A DNA stretch of 64,000 nt from Epiperipatus broadwayi. Taxonomy: Eukaryota > Onychophora > Udeonychophora > Euonychophora > Peripatidae. The stretch covers positions 8,429,845-8,493,844 of the forward strand of contig JAQFVV010000027.1 in the NCBI GenBank assembly GCA_028023455.1, read 5' to 3'. The stretch's first letter is position 1. The number at the start of each line of letters is the position of its first letter. The translations under genes and the position numbers were made by a program. Positions 45,947-57,675 of the stretch are shown piece by piece. Under the pieces are notes generated by a model. The model searched no databases and was not told where the DNA came from. It worked only from the letters and a program-made list of their open reading frames with translations.

Positions 45947-48373
45947 GTCAATCTGTAATGGAGTGGAACAGTAGCATAAATGAATGCCTAGTTAAGGATA
46001 TACAGAGTTTCAAAGAAAAGGGGAAGATAATAATGTTTATAGGGGATATGAATGGGTATATTGAAGAAATTGATGATGTAGATAATAAGAATGGACAGCT
46101 TTTGAAGAATGTCTGAGAGTGAATTTGAGTATTGGAAATTTATCAAATATTTATGAGTAAACAATACACATGGTCTAGAAATAATATATTCCACACAATA
46201 GATTATGTATTAGTAAAGTAAGGAATGGATAAAGTACAGAAAATTAAGGTGTTTGATAGTTAAGACAATGTAATAGTGATCGTAATGTGATGGAAAATAG
46301 AAATAAAAGTAGAAACAATAGTGAAAGACATGGATGGAAAGTGAATGATAAGAGTAAGTTAGAAGAGTAGAAAATAAAAGTTGAAGAAATCATGGAAGAG
46401 TTGGATGGGGATCAGTATAAGGACTGTTGTGGTGCAATAGAGAAAGTAGCAAATAGGCATTTAGATGGGAATATTCAGAAGAATAAAAGTAATAAAAAAG
46501 TGAGTTAGTAAAAGTGTAAAAGAGAGGGAAAAAGCATGCAGAGAATATAAGTGTGCTATTAAGAACAAAGGAAGTGAAAAAGATGTTAATGTTAAATAAG
46601 AAAAGTACTTAGGTGGGAGTAGAAAATTATGGAAATACATTAAAAGGAATGTAGGGGAGAGATAGTATTACTAGATGATGAAGGAGCAGAGAGTAGCTCT
46701 AGAGAAGAATTAGAGATAATATTAAACATGTAATGGATATGGAAAAGATGTTGGATGTGAAGGACAGAGTAATAGCAAACATGAAAGCATGTAGTAATGG
46801 AAATATTAGGTTTACAGAAAATGAACTGAATGAGGCAAAAGAAATTGAAAAGTGGAAAGGCAAGAGGTTTAGATGGCTGGGCAACAGAGATGGTAATAAA
46901 TTTCGGGCATAGGGCGAAAGTAAAATTGTGTTTTAATAAGATGGCAGAGAAGAGATTTTCCAGATAGTTGGAGTAATACAAGTAAGGCTACAACATAAAG
47001 GAAAGGGTAAGGATAATAGAAAGTTAAATAATTATAGACCGATAGCAGTAATAGTTTTATATAAAGTTTTCTCATATATGGTCGCCGGAAGGGTTGCAAA
47101 ATGGATGGAAGAAAATAATATAGTGGGAGAAATGCAAGGAGGTTTTCAATTGGATAGGCGTATAGGAGATAATTTATTTGTAGTTACACAACTTATGGAT
47201 ATGAGTAGATAGACAGATATATATGGTTTTTATAGATATAGAGAAGGCATTTGATAGAGGAAATAGAAATAGATCATAGGTAATTTTAGGGAAACTTGGC
47301 AATGGATAGAGCTTTAATGGATATTATTAAGAAATTATATGAAAATAATATATGTATCAATTAGGGAATATAGAATCAGTTAAAGTTAAAAATGGGGTGG
47401 GACTAAGGCAAGGATGCCCAATGTCACCTATTTCATTGTATTTGAGAGAAAGCAATAGAAAGATTAGGCAGAGAGAGATACTATTAATAGGAGACAAGGG
47501 AGTATATACATTATCGGTCTTTTATTTGCAGATGATGTCTTTTTGTGTGCAGAAAGAAGGGAAGATATGGAAGTTATGCTGAGGACATGTGCAAAGGTGG
47601 ATAAAGAGATGGGGATTAAGTTTAGTGAAAAAAAATCAAAAGCAATGATAATACTGGGGAAAGAGATTATTGGGGGATATAAAGTTAAATGTTGTGAATA
47701 GATATAACTATTTGGGAATCGTATTAAGTAATCAGAGAAATTACTTGGATAAATGGGAGAAAAAATTGATAAATGAAGCAAAGAAAAGAAATGATAAAGA
47801 AATTAACAGTGTTTTCATATAATAAATATGATGTAGCTAGAATTGCATGGAAGAGAGTGGTAGTTGCAGGGTTAACATATATATGGTAATGATGTGTTAT
47901 GTCTTAATAAAGGAGTATTAGATTACCCAAGTACAAAGGAGTATTAGATTACCCAAGTACAAAGAGAAATAGGAAGACATGCATTAGATGCAGGGTGTGT
48001 GGACGGCAAAGGAGGCAATTCAAGGAGAAATGGGATGGGCAAGTTTTTATGAAAAAAGCAAAATGAAAATGTTCAGTAGATTGTAGTTTATCGATAATAA
48101 AAGAATAGTCAAAATAGTATTTAATTGTGTTATGAATAAAGGGCAAGTAACAAGGTGGGTGAGAAAGGTAATGCAGTATGCAGATTTGGATAAAGAATTC
48201 GTCAGTATATTTGTACAAAAGGTGAGATGATTATGTTAGAATTGTTGAGTGTTATAGTGGTAAGGAATGGAATAGAAGCATTAATAAAGAATAGGGAGTT
48301 GGAGAACTGGTATGGAGAATAAAGAGTTTAAATATATACAGAAGTAAACGGAATATTAGGTGAGAGTTAATTT

Positions 48374-48565
48374 ATGATAATAGCAAGAAAAGTAGTTTAC
48401 TGTTTAAGGCTCGAATGGGATAGCAACAGGATTATACAAAGTAAATGGAAAAATGTGGGTGATTTAATCTGCAAGTTGTGTAAGAAAGGCATAGAAAATA
48501 TTAGGCATCTGTTAATTGAATGTAAAGGTCTGAAAGCAGAAAGGATACAAATAATAAACTTGTGA
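48374..48565 (+). pseudogene. LINE D C-terminal zinc-knuckle segment
   Basis: The frame contains CKLCKKGIENIRHLLIECKG, a C-x2-C-x8-H-x4-C arrangement as seen at the C-terminus of many LINE reverse transcriptases. It is a fragment of the decayed ORF2, not a free gene. Confidence 0.65.
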
Positions 48566-48815
48566 AAGAATAAATATAAGGAAAGTGATTATACAGAATG
48601 TGGGTTATTGATTTTTTATGCTGGGTTTAGGAAAAGATAAGGGGGATTTAGATATAAAAGCCATAGAGTTGACGAAGATTGTTGTGGAAATTGGATGGAG
48701 CAGGATATGGGAAAACTTAGGGTAGAGAATGGAAAGTAATGTGGCTAACAGGTTTCTCTGGGCATAGTTGCCAAGAGATTCCTGACTTGTATAAGAAATC
48801 ACAATGCATCACATC

Positions 48816-49240
48816 AGAATAAGCTAATTGACAAGTTTATTAATTTTTTTATGAAAAAAAATATATGAAAATTTAATGTTTAAAGACATGAAAGTAGTAT
48901 AATTTATTTAGAAAATAAACCTGAAAGTAATAAATTTAGAGAGCAAAAAAAACAAATATGTTCAAACTCGTCACTGCAGACATTCCATGAAAATTTTTAT
49001 TAGTAATCATGGAAAAGTTATGCAGGTAAAGCAAAAATATATATATAAATGTTTGAGAACCCGAATATTATTTAATGGACAAACAATGATTGAAAAATAT
49101 ATTTTCAATAAGTATCAACGCAAATATTCTGGAAGAAATTAAATTAGCATTTCCATCATCATCAATTAAATTTCTTATTCATATTTACATTCATCAGACT
49201 TATTTTCAATCTTTTATTCATACATTGTATAGGCTTAAAC
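48816..49240. other. AT-rich sequence, nothing recognised
   Basis: This lies between the LINE 3' end and a dispersed repeat. No supported feature. Confidence 0.5.
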
Positions 49241-49410
49241 CTGCATTTATATATGTAATATATGCAGGATTCACACGACCCACTACTCTCAGTGCCATCT
49301 CATATTGCTGACCCACCTGATCACGCACCGAATATTTGCATTGATCACACTTATTGAAAATATTTGTTTTCCAATCGTCTCCTAAATATACATTAGTCTT
49401 CATCATTTTT
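49241..49410 (-). repeat. dispersed repeat copy (GGGTCRTGTGAA family)
   Basis: On the minus strand: GTGCGTGATCAGGTGGGTCAGCA, GAGAGTAGTGGGTCGTGTGAA, TATATTACATATAT. It is the longest match to the copy at 17.46-17.60 kb. Confidence 0.65.
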
Positions 49411-49736
49411 TTATTTTCTTCTCAATCACTGAAAATATAAATTTCAGGCTTCTTATAAAATATTCCATGTTTTTTGAAACTTATTTTTATATACTTTGGT
49501 ATAAAAGGATAATAGCTTTTCCAATGGAAAAAAAAAATATATATATATATGTAATTAGCACTATTTACTTAGCAAATTTTTATTTTTTAAGATTTTGTAA
49601 TTAACATGACAAGTATTTAAGTGGTGTAGCAAAGTATAGATGTTCAGTAGTAAATAACGAGCATTTTCTGTTGTTATATATTAAAGAGATACACAAAATT
49701 TTAAATCAAGAATGAAATTAAAAATGTATACACACA

Positions 49737-50398
49737 TAGGGGGATCCAAAAATAACCAGAATTTTGTAATAAAAAATATATTTATTTTTAAATGTTGCAA
49801 AGTGAATCACTTTAAAAAGTATAGTTTATTTAATGCAATGTATCGGTCTAAACCAGTTTATCACTTTTCAAAGTAGTCCAAAAATACTTGCAGTAATGCA
49901 TTTTAATGCTTGTCACTCCCCCCCCCCCCAAGTTTCAAGTCTGCAAAGAAATTTGAGACATTTTTTCATTCAAGAGATTAAAAAAAATCGCACAAAATGT
50001 GATCAAGCAAATTTGCCATAAGCTGGGTCATGTTGCATTTGATTAAAGTATTTTATACCCAAGGCTTTGAGAGATGACATTGTTGGAATGGAGTTTGCAC
50101 TATTTTCTTTGCACAAAACAAACTTGCAAATAAAATGACTGACCGTTACAAACTAAATCCGAGAAAAATGCTGTTTGTGAAAAAAAAAGCATTAATTGTA
50201 ACATTTCAGCCATTAAAACAAAAAATTAATAAATATGCAAAACACACTTTAGAAAAAGATGTACTATGTGAAACCAATTTCATACAAGAATGTCATTTGG
50301 TAGATTGATGTAGAAGAGTTCCTGCAAAAACTATGTACTATAACAGGTGCACATACCAGAGAACGATTTATTTTTGGGTTCCCCCTTATATATAGCTG
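49737..50398 (-). mobile_element. mariner/Tc1-type element, decayed
   Basis: It has terminal inverted repeats AGGGGGATCCAAAAATAA on the left and (as reverse complement) AAGGGGGAACCCAAAAATAA on the right, each flanked by TA as the superfamily requires. At 660 bp it is too short for a full transposase. On the minus strand the left end reads TGLDRYIALNKLYF, similar to the C-terminal end of mariner transposases. A C12 run (49918-49929) sits inside. Non-autonomous. Confidence 0.75.
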
Positions 50399-50980
50399 TA
50401 GTTATAGCTTCATTGTCTAAAATGAAGGGATTTGATAAAATGAAATTATGAGATATAATAACATTATTTTTACAAGATTTTGTGAAAATGAAAAAAAAAA
50501 AATTTTCAACAAAAACATAATAGAATGAATTTTAATTTCAAGAATATCGAAGTCCATGTCCAGTTAATGCATGTTTTGTAATATGTTTAACATGCTTACT
50601 ATTACAATCTCCCACACTTAATTTCACTTCTAAATGCAAATATATAATAGTGAATTTTTATCATAGAGCAAGGAAAAATTATATAATAGCAAGATTTTGT
50701 GAATTATAAATTATGGATACCTACTTCCAGATAAATAGCCATTAACCATAGCAAAACTAAATTTAAATATAGTCAACTCTCAATACCATCATTTAAACAT
50801 GGATTGTTTTCCACATTCATTGTTTCATTCTTTGATCCGAAAATCAGCATCACAGAAAGATATCATTTCATCATTTTTTTTTTGCATTTATTGTTGACAA
50901 ATTATTTTGATGCAATATTTTTCTGCATGGAGTTTTTAAAAAAATTTGAAATGACATCATTATTTTCAAGTATTATTTCT
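50399..50980. other. AT-rich sequence, nothing recognised
   Basis: No supported feature. The ORF starting at 50804 runs into antisense RTE sequence and is an artefact of it. Confidence 0.45.
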
Positions 50981-50984
50981 CCAA

Positions 50985-51755
50985 TCTCTTCACATAATAT
51001 CTGCAAACTTTCTTATTTCTTTCATCCATCTCACATGCTTTTTCTAGGTCTTTTACGTTCTCTTGGGATCCAGTTTAAGACTTCAACAATCTATCTATTA
51101 TTAGCTCTTCTAACAATGTTGCAATCTTTTGAATTTTTTAAATTATCTGGGATAACTTCGTTCTCTCATCTGTATTATTTTGTTCCCAACATCGTTTCTC
51201 CAAACATATATCTCTCCATACATTGACAAATGATTTGAAGTCTTTGCAGTGCTCTTAAGTGTCCAGGTTTCTGACCCATAAGTCAGAAGTGGCAACATTT
51301 ATTAAGTCTTTTCAAACACACAGGCAAATTATTTCTGCCAAAAGCACTTCCAAGTTTAATGCTGATTACTTTTTATCCATTAAGATTTCCATCTGCATTA
51401 ATAACCTGACCAAAATATATGTGATTGCTAATTTCTAATTCATTATTAGCAATTTATTTTCTTCTGAGAAAATTCATTTACATTTATTTTTAGTACTTTT
51501 ACCTGATAACTCTTGCAACATTATTTGCAAAAACAATCGTATCTGCAAAATCTAGACGACTTAATTAACCTCCATTTCCTTTATCTTCCCATTTTAATCC
51601 ACAAAATACTTCTTATAAAGTTTTGTGACATATGAAATGGTCTGACTATAGATGCTTTTCAATGTTAATCTTAGTATCACAATGTAATCTAATTATTTCT
51701 GTTGCATTTTGACCTTCAAAATATGATACAATGCTTTAATCACCATATTGGTTCC
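50985..51755 (-). mobile_element. RTE retrotransposon, antisense 3' fragment 1
   Basis: The reverse complement aligns with the RTE copy at 12-15 kb from the block before the RT catalytic motif (GTGATTAAAGCATTG, near 51735) through the LDFAD block (near 51555), the TYGSETWTLNRR-like block (near 51270) and on to TGGATGAAATAAG-like sequence near 51025. Many frameshifts. The 3' terminus is lost or unclear. Confidence 0.75.
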
Positions 51756-53335
51756 TATTAGAATCCCCACCTCTATTCTTAATCTATCTCAACCTCAAAT
51801 TTTCCTAGAAACAATAAGTTGGTAACTTCACATTCAACTTTCACCGATTGTATACTCCCCCAACATATATAGAAAATATGCAGGTAAAGACTTAATTATT
51901 CTTAACTATCTTAAATGCATTTCTTCTCCATAATCTATTTCTAACTACTCTGCAAGATATTTATCAATTTTTTCTAATAAGAGATTTCAATCAACTTGTG
52001 TACAACAAATATCTCCCTTCCTTCTTCCTGAAGGAAAGCTATCCTGACTCTCCAATATTTATTATCCATTAACATATATGTAAATAATGTATAAACTACC
52101 AAAGTTATTGTGGTTAGTCCACAGACAACTAGTTATCCTAAAATTTTTTTTTTCTTTAATATTACCTTCCTTTTATTTGGAATCTTAATACCAACTATAT
52201 CTTTGAAACAACTTTCTTACCATAACTAGTACAATTGTAGGTGGGATAGTATATAGTCCTCTTGCTTTTTCTTTTTTCACTTTCAATTCTGTCAATCTAT
52301 ACACTTATAAACCAAATTGTTAATTTAACAGCATTCCTTTGGCCAACGTTTTATTACAAATTCATTGTTTTTTAAGGTTCCTTCATACCCCCTAACTCTC
52401 TACACTCTGTATACAACTTTTTTTAAATATCCCCTTCATGTTTCCAACATTTTACACAAGTTTTCTTTCTTATACTATTAATTTCCATCAATAATTTAAG
52501 TTCACCCACTACCATCTTAATTATATTTTTATTTCCTTAAGTAGATATTTCATCTTATCATTAGTCTCTCTTCTATCATTAAGTTTTTAATAATCTCTAA
52601 AATCCCGATGTGCTTTTTTTTGTTAACACTTTTACAAGTTTTTTTTCTTCCACTTTTTCTTGTCAATCTAATTGGTCATTTGCAATCTTTTTCATTATAA
52701 CCATACTCTTCATAATTGTTAAAATCTCTCATCTTTTATGATTTCCAAGGTGCTGTACTATTAAACATAATCCATTTAACTTCATCGCTTTGTTCTCAGC
52801 TATTTCTAAAAAAAATTTCATCACTTAAGTCTTTCAGATATCTCTAATTCTGCATATGTAAAATTTCTTCGTCAAATACTCCCTTTTATATAGCAAAACA
52901 TAATTCAAATTCAGCTTTGACTGTATTCCTTGTCATATATACTTTACTCAAATTTCCAATTTGTTTCTCATATATTACTTTTTAATTAGTTGCCATTAGA
53001 ATTCTTCATTAATATGACTATTAGAATAATCTATAATTTTTACATTTATTCTTTCTAGGCCCACTTATAGCTCTACATAAATTCATATTTTATTTCACTT
53101 TCATGCTCCATTTCCAGCAGCTAAATATTCTATAACACACCAATCTAACACACATGTTCTTTACAATTTTTTTCTAAGATGTCCTTCTTAAGAATAACTC
53201 CTATAAAATTCCTTTTTTCACCAGATCTATTTTGTTTCTTTATTCTGATTTGTGGTTCTTTATCTTAATCATGTTTTATCAATGCTAAATCTAATTTTTT
53301 TCCTATAAAAAATCTGTTTCTCTCCACGTATGTAT
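51756..53335 (-). other. probable decayed LINE sequence, minus strand, unclassified
   Basis: The plus strand is pyrimidine-rich throughout, so the minus strand is purine-rich like the other LINE copies in this window. No diagnostic RT or endonuclease motif can be read in any frame. It could belong to family D or to a further family; it separates two antisense RTE 3' fragments. Confidence 0.35.
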
Positions 53336-53945
53336 CATCATCATCCATTATCAATTCACTGCAGTATGAAGGTCTCTACAAGTCCAATCCATCTTCAGCT
53401 TCTCTTCTCCACATCACCCGGCACACTTTATTTCATCCATCCATCTCACGTGGTCTCTCTCTGGGTCTTTTACAATCTCTTGGAATCCAGTTTAAGATTT
53501 TAATTGTTCATCTATTATCATTTCCTCTAGCCCAACTCCACTTAAAATTTTAATTTTGTCAATGAGGGCAGTAACATGTTTGTTCTCTTACCCATACATT
53601 GTTTTCGATCTCTTCTTATTATTCCCAACATGCATCTTTCCATACTTCTTTGAGTGGTCTGAAGTCCCTGTATTGCTCTTCTATTAAGTGTCCAAGTCTC
53701 AGATCCATATGTAAGAACTGGTAAAACATATTTGTTAAAAACCTTCCTTTTCAAACACATAGGCATATTTCTGTTCCTTTTAGTATCAAGTTATTTCTAC
53801 CAAAAGTTTTAATTCTATGATTAATTTCATCCATTATGTTTTCATCTGTATTAATAATCTGACCAAATTTGTAACTGTTAACTTCTTCCAATTCATCATA
53901 ATCAATCTTTATTTTCATATTTTGAGCACTTATATATATATCTCT
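53336..53945 (-). mobile_element. RTE retrotransposon, antisense 3' fragment 2
   Basis: It is well matched to the 3' end of the good RTE copy. On the minus strand it runs from the NSYK.GQIINTDE block (53.9 kb) through MPMCLKRKVFNKYVLPVLTY, YGSETWTLNRRAIQ and MERCMLGIIRRDRK to the GAT-repeat 3' end (ATTGATAATGGATGATGATG, 53340). It has a few frameshifts and is younger than fragment 1. Confidence 0.85.
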
Positions 53946-56185
53946 ACTTTTTTGCAAAATTTATAAGTTAATTTTATGTTACTATTTTTGATATTTCTTT
54001 TAAATATTCTTTACTTATAACTGTTTCCAGGCATCATTCATATTTTTTTTTCTAACCATATTTAGTCTATCATTCTATCTTCACCCACATTACTTTTGCA
54101 TCCTTAAATATAAACATATATTTCATTTTTATGGCCTTTAGTTTAGTGGATAATAACATTTATTATACATTAACTCAAGAATAATTTATCCCAATCTCAA
54201 ATGTCAGCCATTAATTTTAAAATAAACCAGTACTATCACAGCTAAAAAATTAACATCAATATTACCATAAAATGTTTTAGTCTCAAATTAACTCCACATA
54301 CATTTAAATTTAATTTACTATAATCTTGGGAATAATTCCACTGCTCTACGTAGTCATTCCTTTCAAACTCATAATACTGTTAAAATTTTGTTTTTCTTAG
54401 CTTCTAAAAGATCACCCCCTTACATTCTTTTCTAACATACTCCCTAACACCATATACTTTTTTCCTACTTTTAATGCTTGCCACACAGCCTTTCTTTATA
54501 GGGTATCTGTATAATCCTGTAAATCAATTCTGCGATTGGCATATACCTCTCAAAAGTTGATGTTTCCAGACATTTCATGCAATAGTATTCCAACAGATGA
54601 TACAGCAATGTTATAGTCGTCAGAATTCAATATTAACTCCTCAATCATAGTAAATTTCTTAAAAGGCAAATTCTCAAGTCAAAAGTTTTATCCAACTTTG
54701 AATTCCTAGATGTAACATTTTTACAAATGTCAATGCCCAATGCCAAAGTATTGTCCTTAAAGCTATCCTTACGCGTAATGCACTTGGTGCTAGTATTGAT
54801 GACTTATGCTTACATAAATGATTTTAGAACAGGTATATGACTGAATGTCAATTGCAAATTAAAATGATTTATTTTTGGTGTAGCAGTTAAGTTTGTAATA
54901 TAAATATTTATTCATAAAACACACAAGCCCAAAAACATTTCTATGATAATTACAAAGTTCTCAATGAATTGGTTTTTCAGATAAAACAAATAGACAGGTA
55001 TTGATATAACAAAGTGGGCATTATATGAGAGTTTGTTTAAATGATTATTCTTTGGGAATCTGGCTTATGAATTATAATATTTTCATGTTTTTATTATCAG
55101 TACTATAAATTTGATAAAACTGGAATTTATTTACAAGTTTGTTAGAATTATTAGAAGTCTATGATGATTAAATAAAGTGAACAAAAATTAAAGTTGGATC
55201 AATATATCAGTATAGGAACTCTGTAATACAAACATCATTAGCTAGTGTCTACAATTATTGAAAAAGTGATAGTAAATATAGGGAAAAATAGAAGTTATTG
55301 CTTGGAGGTTATGTGACATTTGAACACCAAAGTTAGTGAGTTTCAATCGAATAAATTTTAACCCAGTCTTTACGCTAAATTGTACCAACGTAGATTATAA
55401 CAAAAAGCACTTAGAATGTCAACTGAAGAGAATAATAATCAGAATATTAACACAAAATAAGTGGAAATATCCAGATAATTATTACCAATGTTTCCCTTGA
55501 ACAATCACTACTCAAAGATCTATTTATAAAGTCAGTACATTTAGTTAAAGAAAACTTGTAAAGAAATTAACGTCAATAAATTTTTAAAACTGAATGACTG
55601 GTTTAGAAATTATTTCATTACCCATGGAAGACAAAGATTCAGTCAGTTTAAACATTTTACTATATATTCAAGAAAGATCACTTAGTAATGCCAGGATGCA
55701 TTATACATATAACTATGACATTCCATAATGAAATATTATTCTGAGACTTGACAAATATAGCTTGAATTAAGAATGATAAATTAAAATACCGATATTCAAA
55801 GATGACCATTTTTTATATTAAAACTGCCACAGATGACTATGAATACACTACTGGAGATATCAATCCAAAGCATGGCTAGTCATCTTATTTTGATCGATCA
55901 ATATTCTAAGTTCTAAAGACTCACAAACTTTAATTCAGAAGAGGGATATAATCAGTGAAGAATTAATGTAAATAAAGTAATTACATTGGACAATACAGGT
56001 AACTGATTAAATTGATAAGATTTTTATTTAGAATACTGATTGTAAGTGCGAATACTTGATAAATGTGACAAAAAGTTCAAACAATTAATAAGATGCCATG
56101 AGTGATATTAATCTACAATTGATAGCACAAGTCACAGAACTGTAATTTATTGAAGATAAAAAATCAGACTAAGACAGTAATGTAT
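53946..56185. other. AT-rich sequence, mostly nothing recognised
   Basis: The part 54380-54560 is purine-rich on the minus strand and may be another LINE linker fragment, but no motif is readable. Otherwise no supported feature. Confidence 0.4.
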
Positions 56186-56189
56186 TTTT

Positions 56190-56300
56190 GTAAGTGTTAT
56201 GAGATGGTGTGGAGAGTGGTGGGTCATGTGAAAGTCTGTGCTCATACCCTGTCTATTACATATATAGACACAGGTATATATAAGCCTGTGTATTTCATCT
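56190..56300 (+). repeat. dispersed repeat copy (GGGTCATGTGAAAGTCTGTG family)
   Basis: GAGAGTGGTGGGTCATGTGAA, then AGTCTGTGCTCATA and TATTACATATATAGACACAGG. It matches the left half of the hairpin at 2.0 kb over about 80 bp and the copies at 17.5 and 49.3 kb in part. Confidence 0.7.
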
Positions 56301-56902
56301 AAGTCAAATTCTATACATTAAAAACCATGTGGTGCATTTTAGTGTAGTGGTATAGTAGACTTTAAAATTGAATCAAATCCAATATCCCAACACCATATCA
56401 CCTCCAAAATGATAATCAAAGTTTTTATATTAGTGCAAAAGGTTCAAACTTATGGATTAAAGTCAGAAATTCGTTTTTTTCCTCAATACAATCCTTTTGA
56501 CATTTTAGGCATCCTAGCAACTAAAATACCTCAGGACATGCAGGTGCAATTCTTATCTTTCAATAGCTAACCATGTATATAAAAGTTCATCTGATATTGC
56601 AGTGCTACAGATCAACTTCAAAGGGCATTTGATGGTGAATTGGTAAAAGACAACTCAATTTTTATCTAACAAATATGCTAAGTACAAACACTAGTAAAAT
56701 TACATAAGTGTACAAACTAATCATTATTAAGAGAAAGACAACCTGCAAATTATTAATACCATGAAATTATCGAGTATTGTATTTTTGTAGGACTGGTGTA
56801 ATAAAAAAATATGTCAACACAGGTGTGAAAATTCAGATGTTTAATACTTTAGCTCACTTCTTAAGCAAAGATTGTTTTCAAAATGTATAATAAGACTTTT
56901 TG

Positions 56903-56996
56903 AAATGTAGTTGGTAGAGCATCTAATTTGGGATTGCGAGGTTTTAGGATCGATTTTGATGCTTGAACTTATGATCTCCTGAGGAATAAGCCATTT
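56903..56996 (+). mobile_element. tRNA-derived SINE
   Basis: It contains GTAGTTGGTAGAGCATCTAA (A-box region), TTTGGGATTGCGAGG, TAGGATCGATTTTGATGC (B-box region) and CCTGAGGAATAAGCCATTTT at the tail. The A and B boxes here are the closest in the window to true tRNA internal promoters. Confidence 0.7.
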
Positions 56997-56999
56997 TTT

Positions 57000-57675
57000 A
57001 AAAAAATTGTGTAAAAAACTTAAAAATTATACAATATTAGTCTCTCTTTCACAAGTGGACAGAAAAATCCTAGCCATGCAGAACAGGTGTAATGGAAAAA
57101 TATTGAGCTGCCAAAAAATAATGGAGATTCAGGATTTGATACTTCTACCTTGTCTGATGAGCAAAGGTCATTCACAAAATGCATATAGTGAAATTTGGCG
57201 ATCTGAGTTTCTGTGATGGTGGACAATTGAATAAGCATGGAATTGAAATGAAGAATATATTGATAAAATCAAAAATTGACTCTAGTTAATAAACTAAAGT
57301 CAAATTCTATCAAAGCAGGAATGCAATTATCCAAAATACATATCATTACAGACCACGAGGTAATTGGAATTAACATGGCTTTCCTAAAATCAATAAAAGC
57401 ATATTATCCTATTAGTGGCATACAAACACACTACTTGCCATTTATAAAATTAACTATAGTAGGATTTGTTCCTATCAATATTTTAACACCTGTATTTATA
57501 AAATGTGCATTTTGTGTATTATTTCATTTTTACACTTGTTTTGCTTTAGCTACTGGTTTTTTCAAAATCAAATCATTGTTAGAATCATAATTTTAAGACA
57601 CCAAAATGATTAAAATTTTATTTACAAGCATCCTGCAGATTGAATATCATGTCTTCTAAGATATATTTTTAATTG
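57000..57675. other. AT-rich sequence, nothing recognised
   Basis: A faint SINE-like stretch at 57110-57165 is too weak to call. The ORF at 57276-57590 (104 codons, F/I/L-rich) has no recognisable features. Confidence 0.4.

Larger units (their letters stand above)
44640..48815 (+). mobile_element. CR1-like LINE (family D), near full-length but decayed
   Basis: The order is that of a two-ORF LINE: a coiled-coil-like lysine/glutamate-rich segment (44.64-44.9 kb), an SGNH-esterase domain (45.0-45.3), an apurinic-type endonuclease start (45.54-46.2, with EVLAVAEMHLR), an endonuclease-RT linker rich in basic residues (46.3-46.7), RT (46.8-47.6, with NNYRPIAVIVLYKVFS, GGFQLDRR, LRQGCPMSP, LFADDVFLC) and a C-terminal zinc-knuckle-like motif (48.46-48.53). 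Each domain lies in a different frame with stops between. A 129-bp tandem duplication occurs in the endonuclease part. The 3' end matches that of the truncated copy at 36.09 kb. Confidence 0.75.

Noticed and set aside
57110-57165. Further SINE copy
   Set aside because: Only short scattered matches (GAGATTCAGGATTTGATACT); below what chance gives in this composition.
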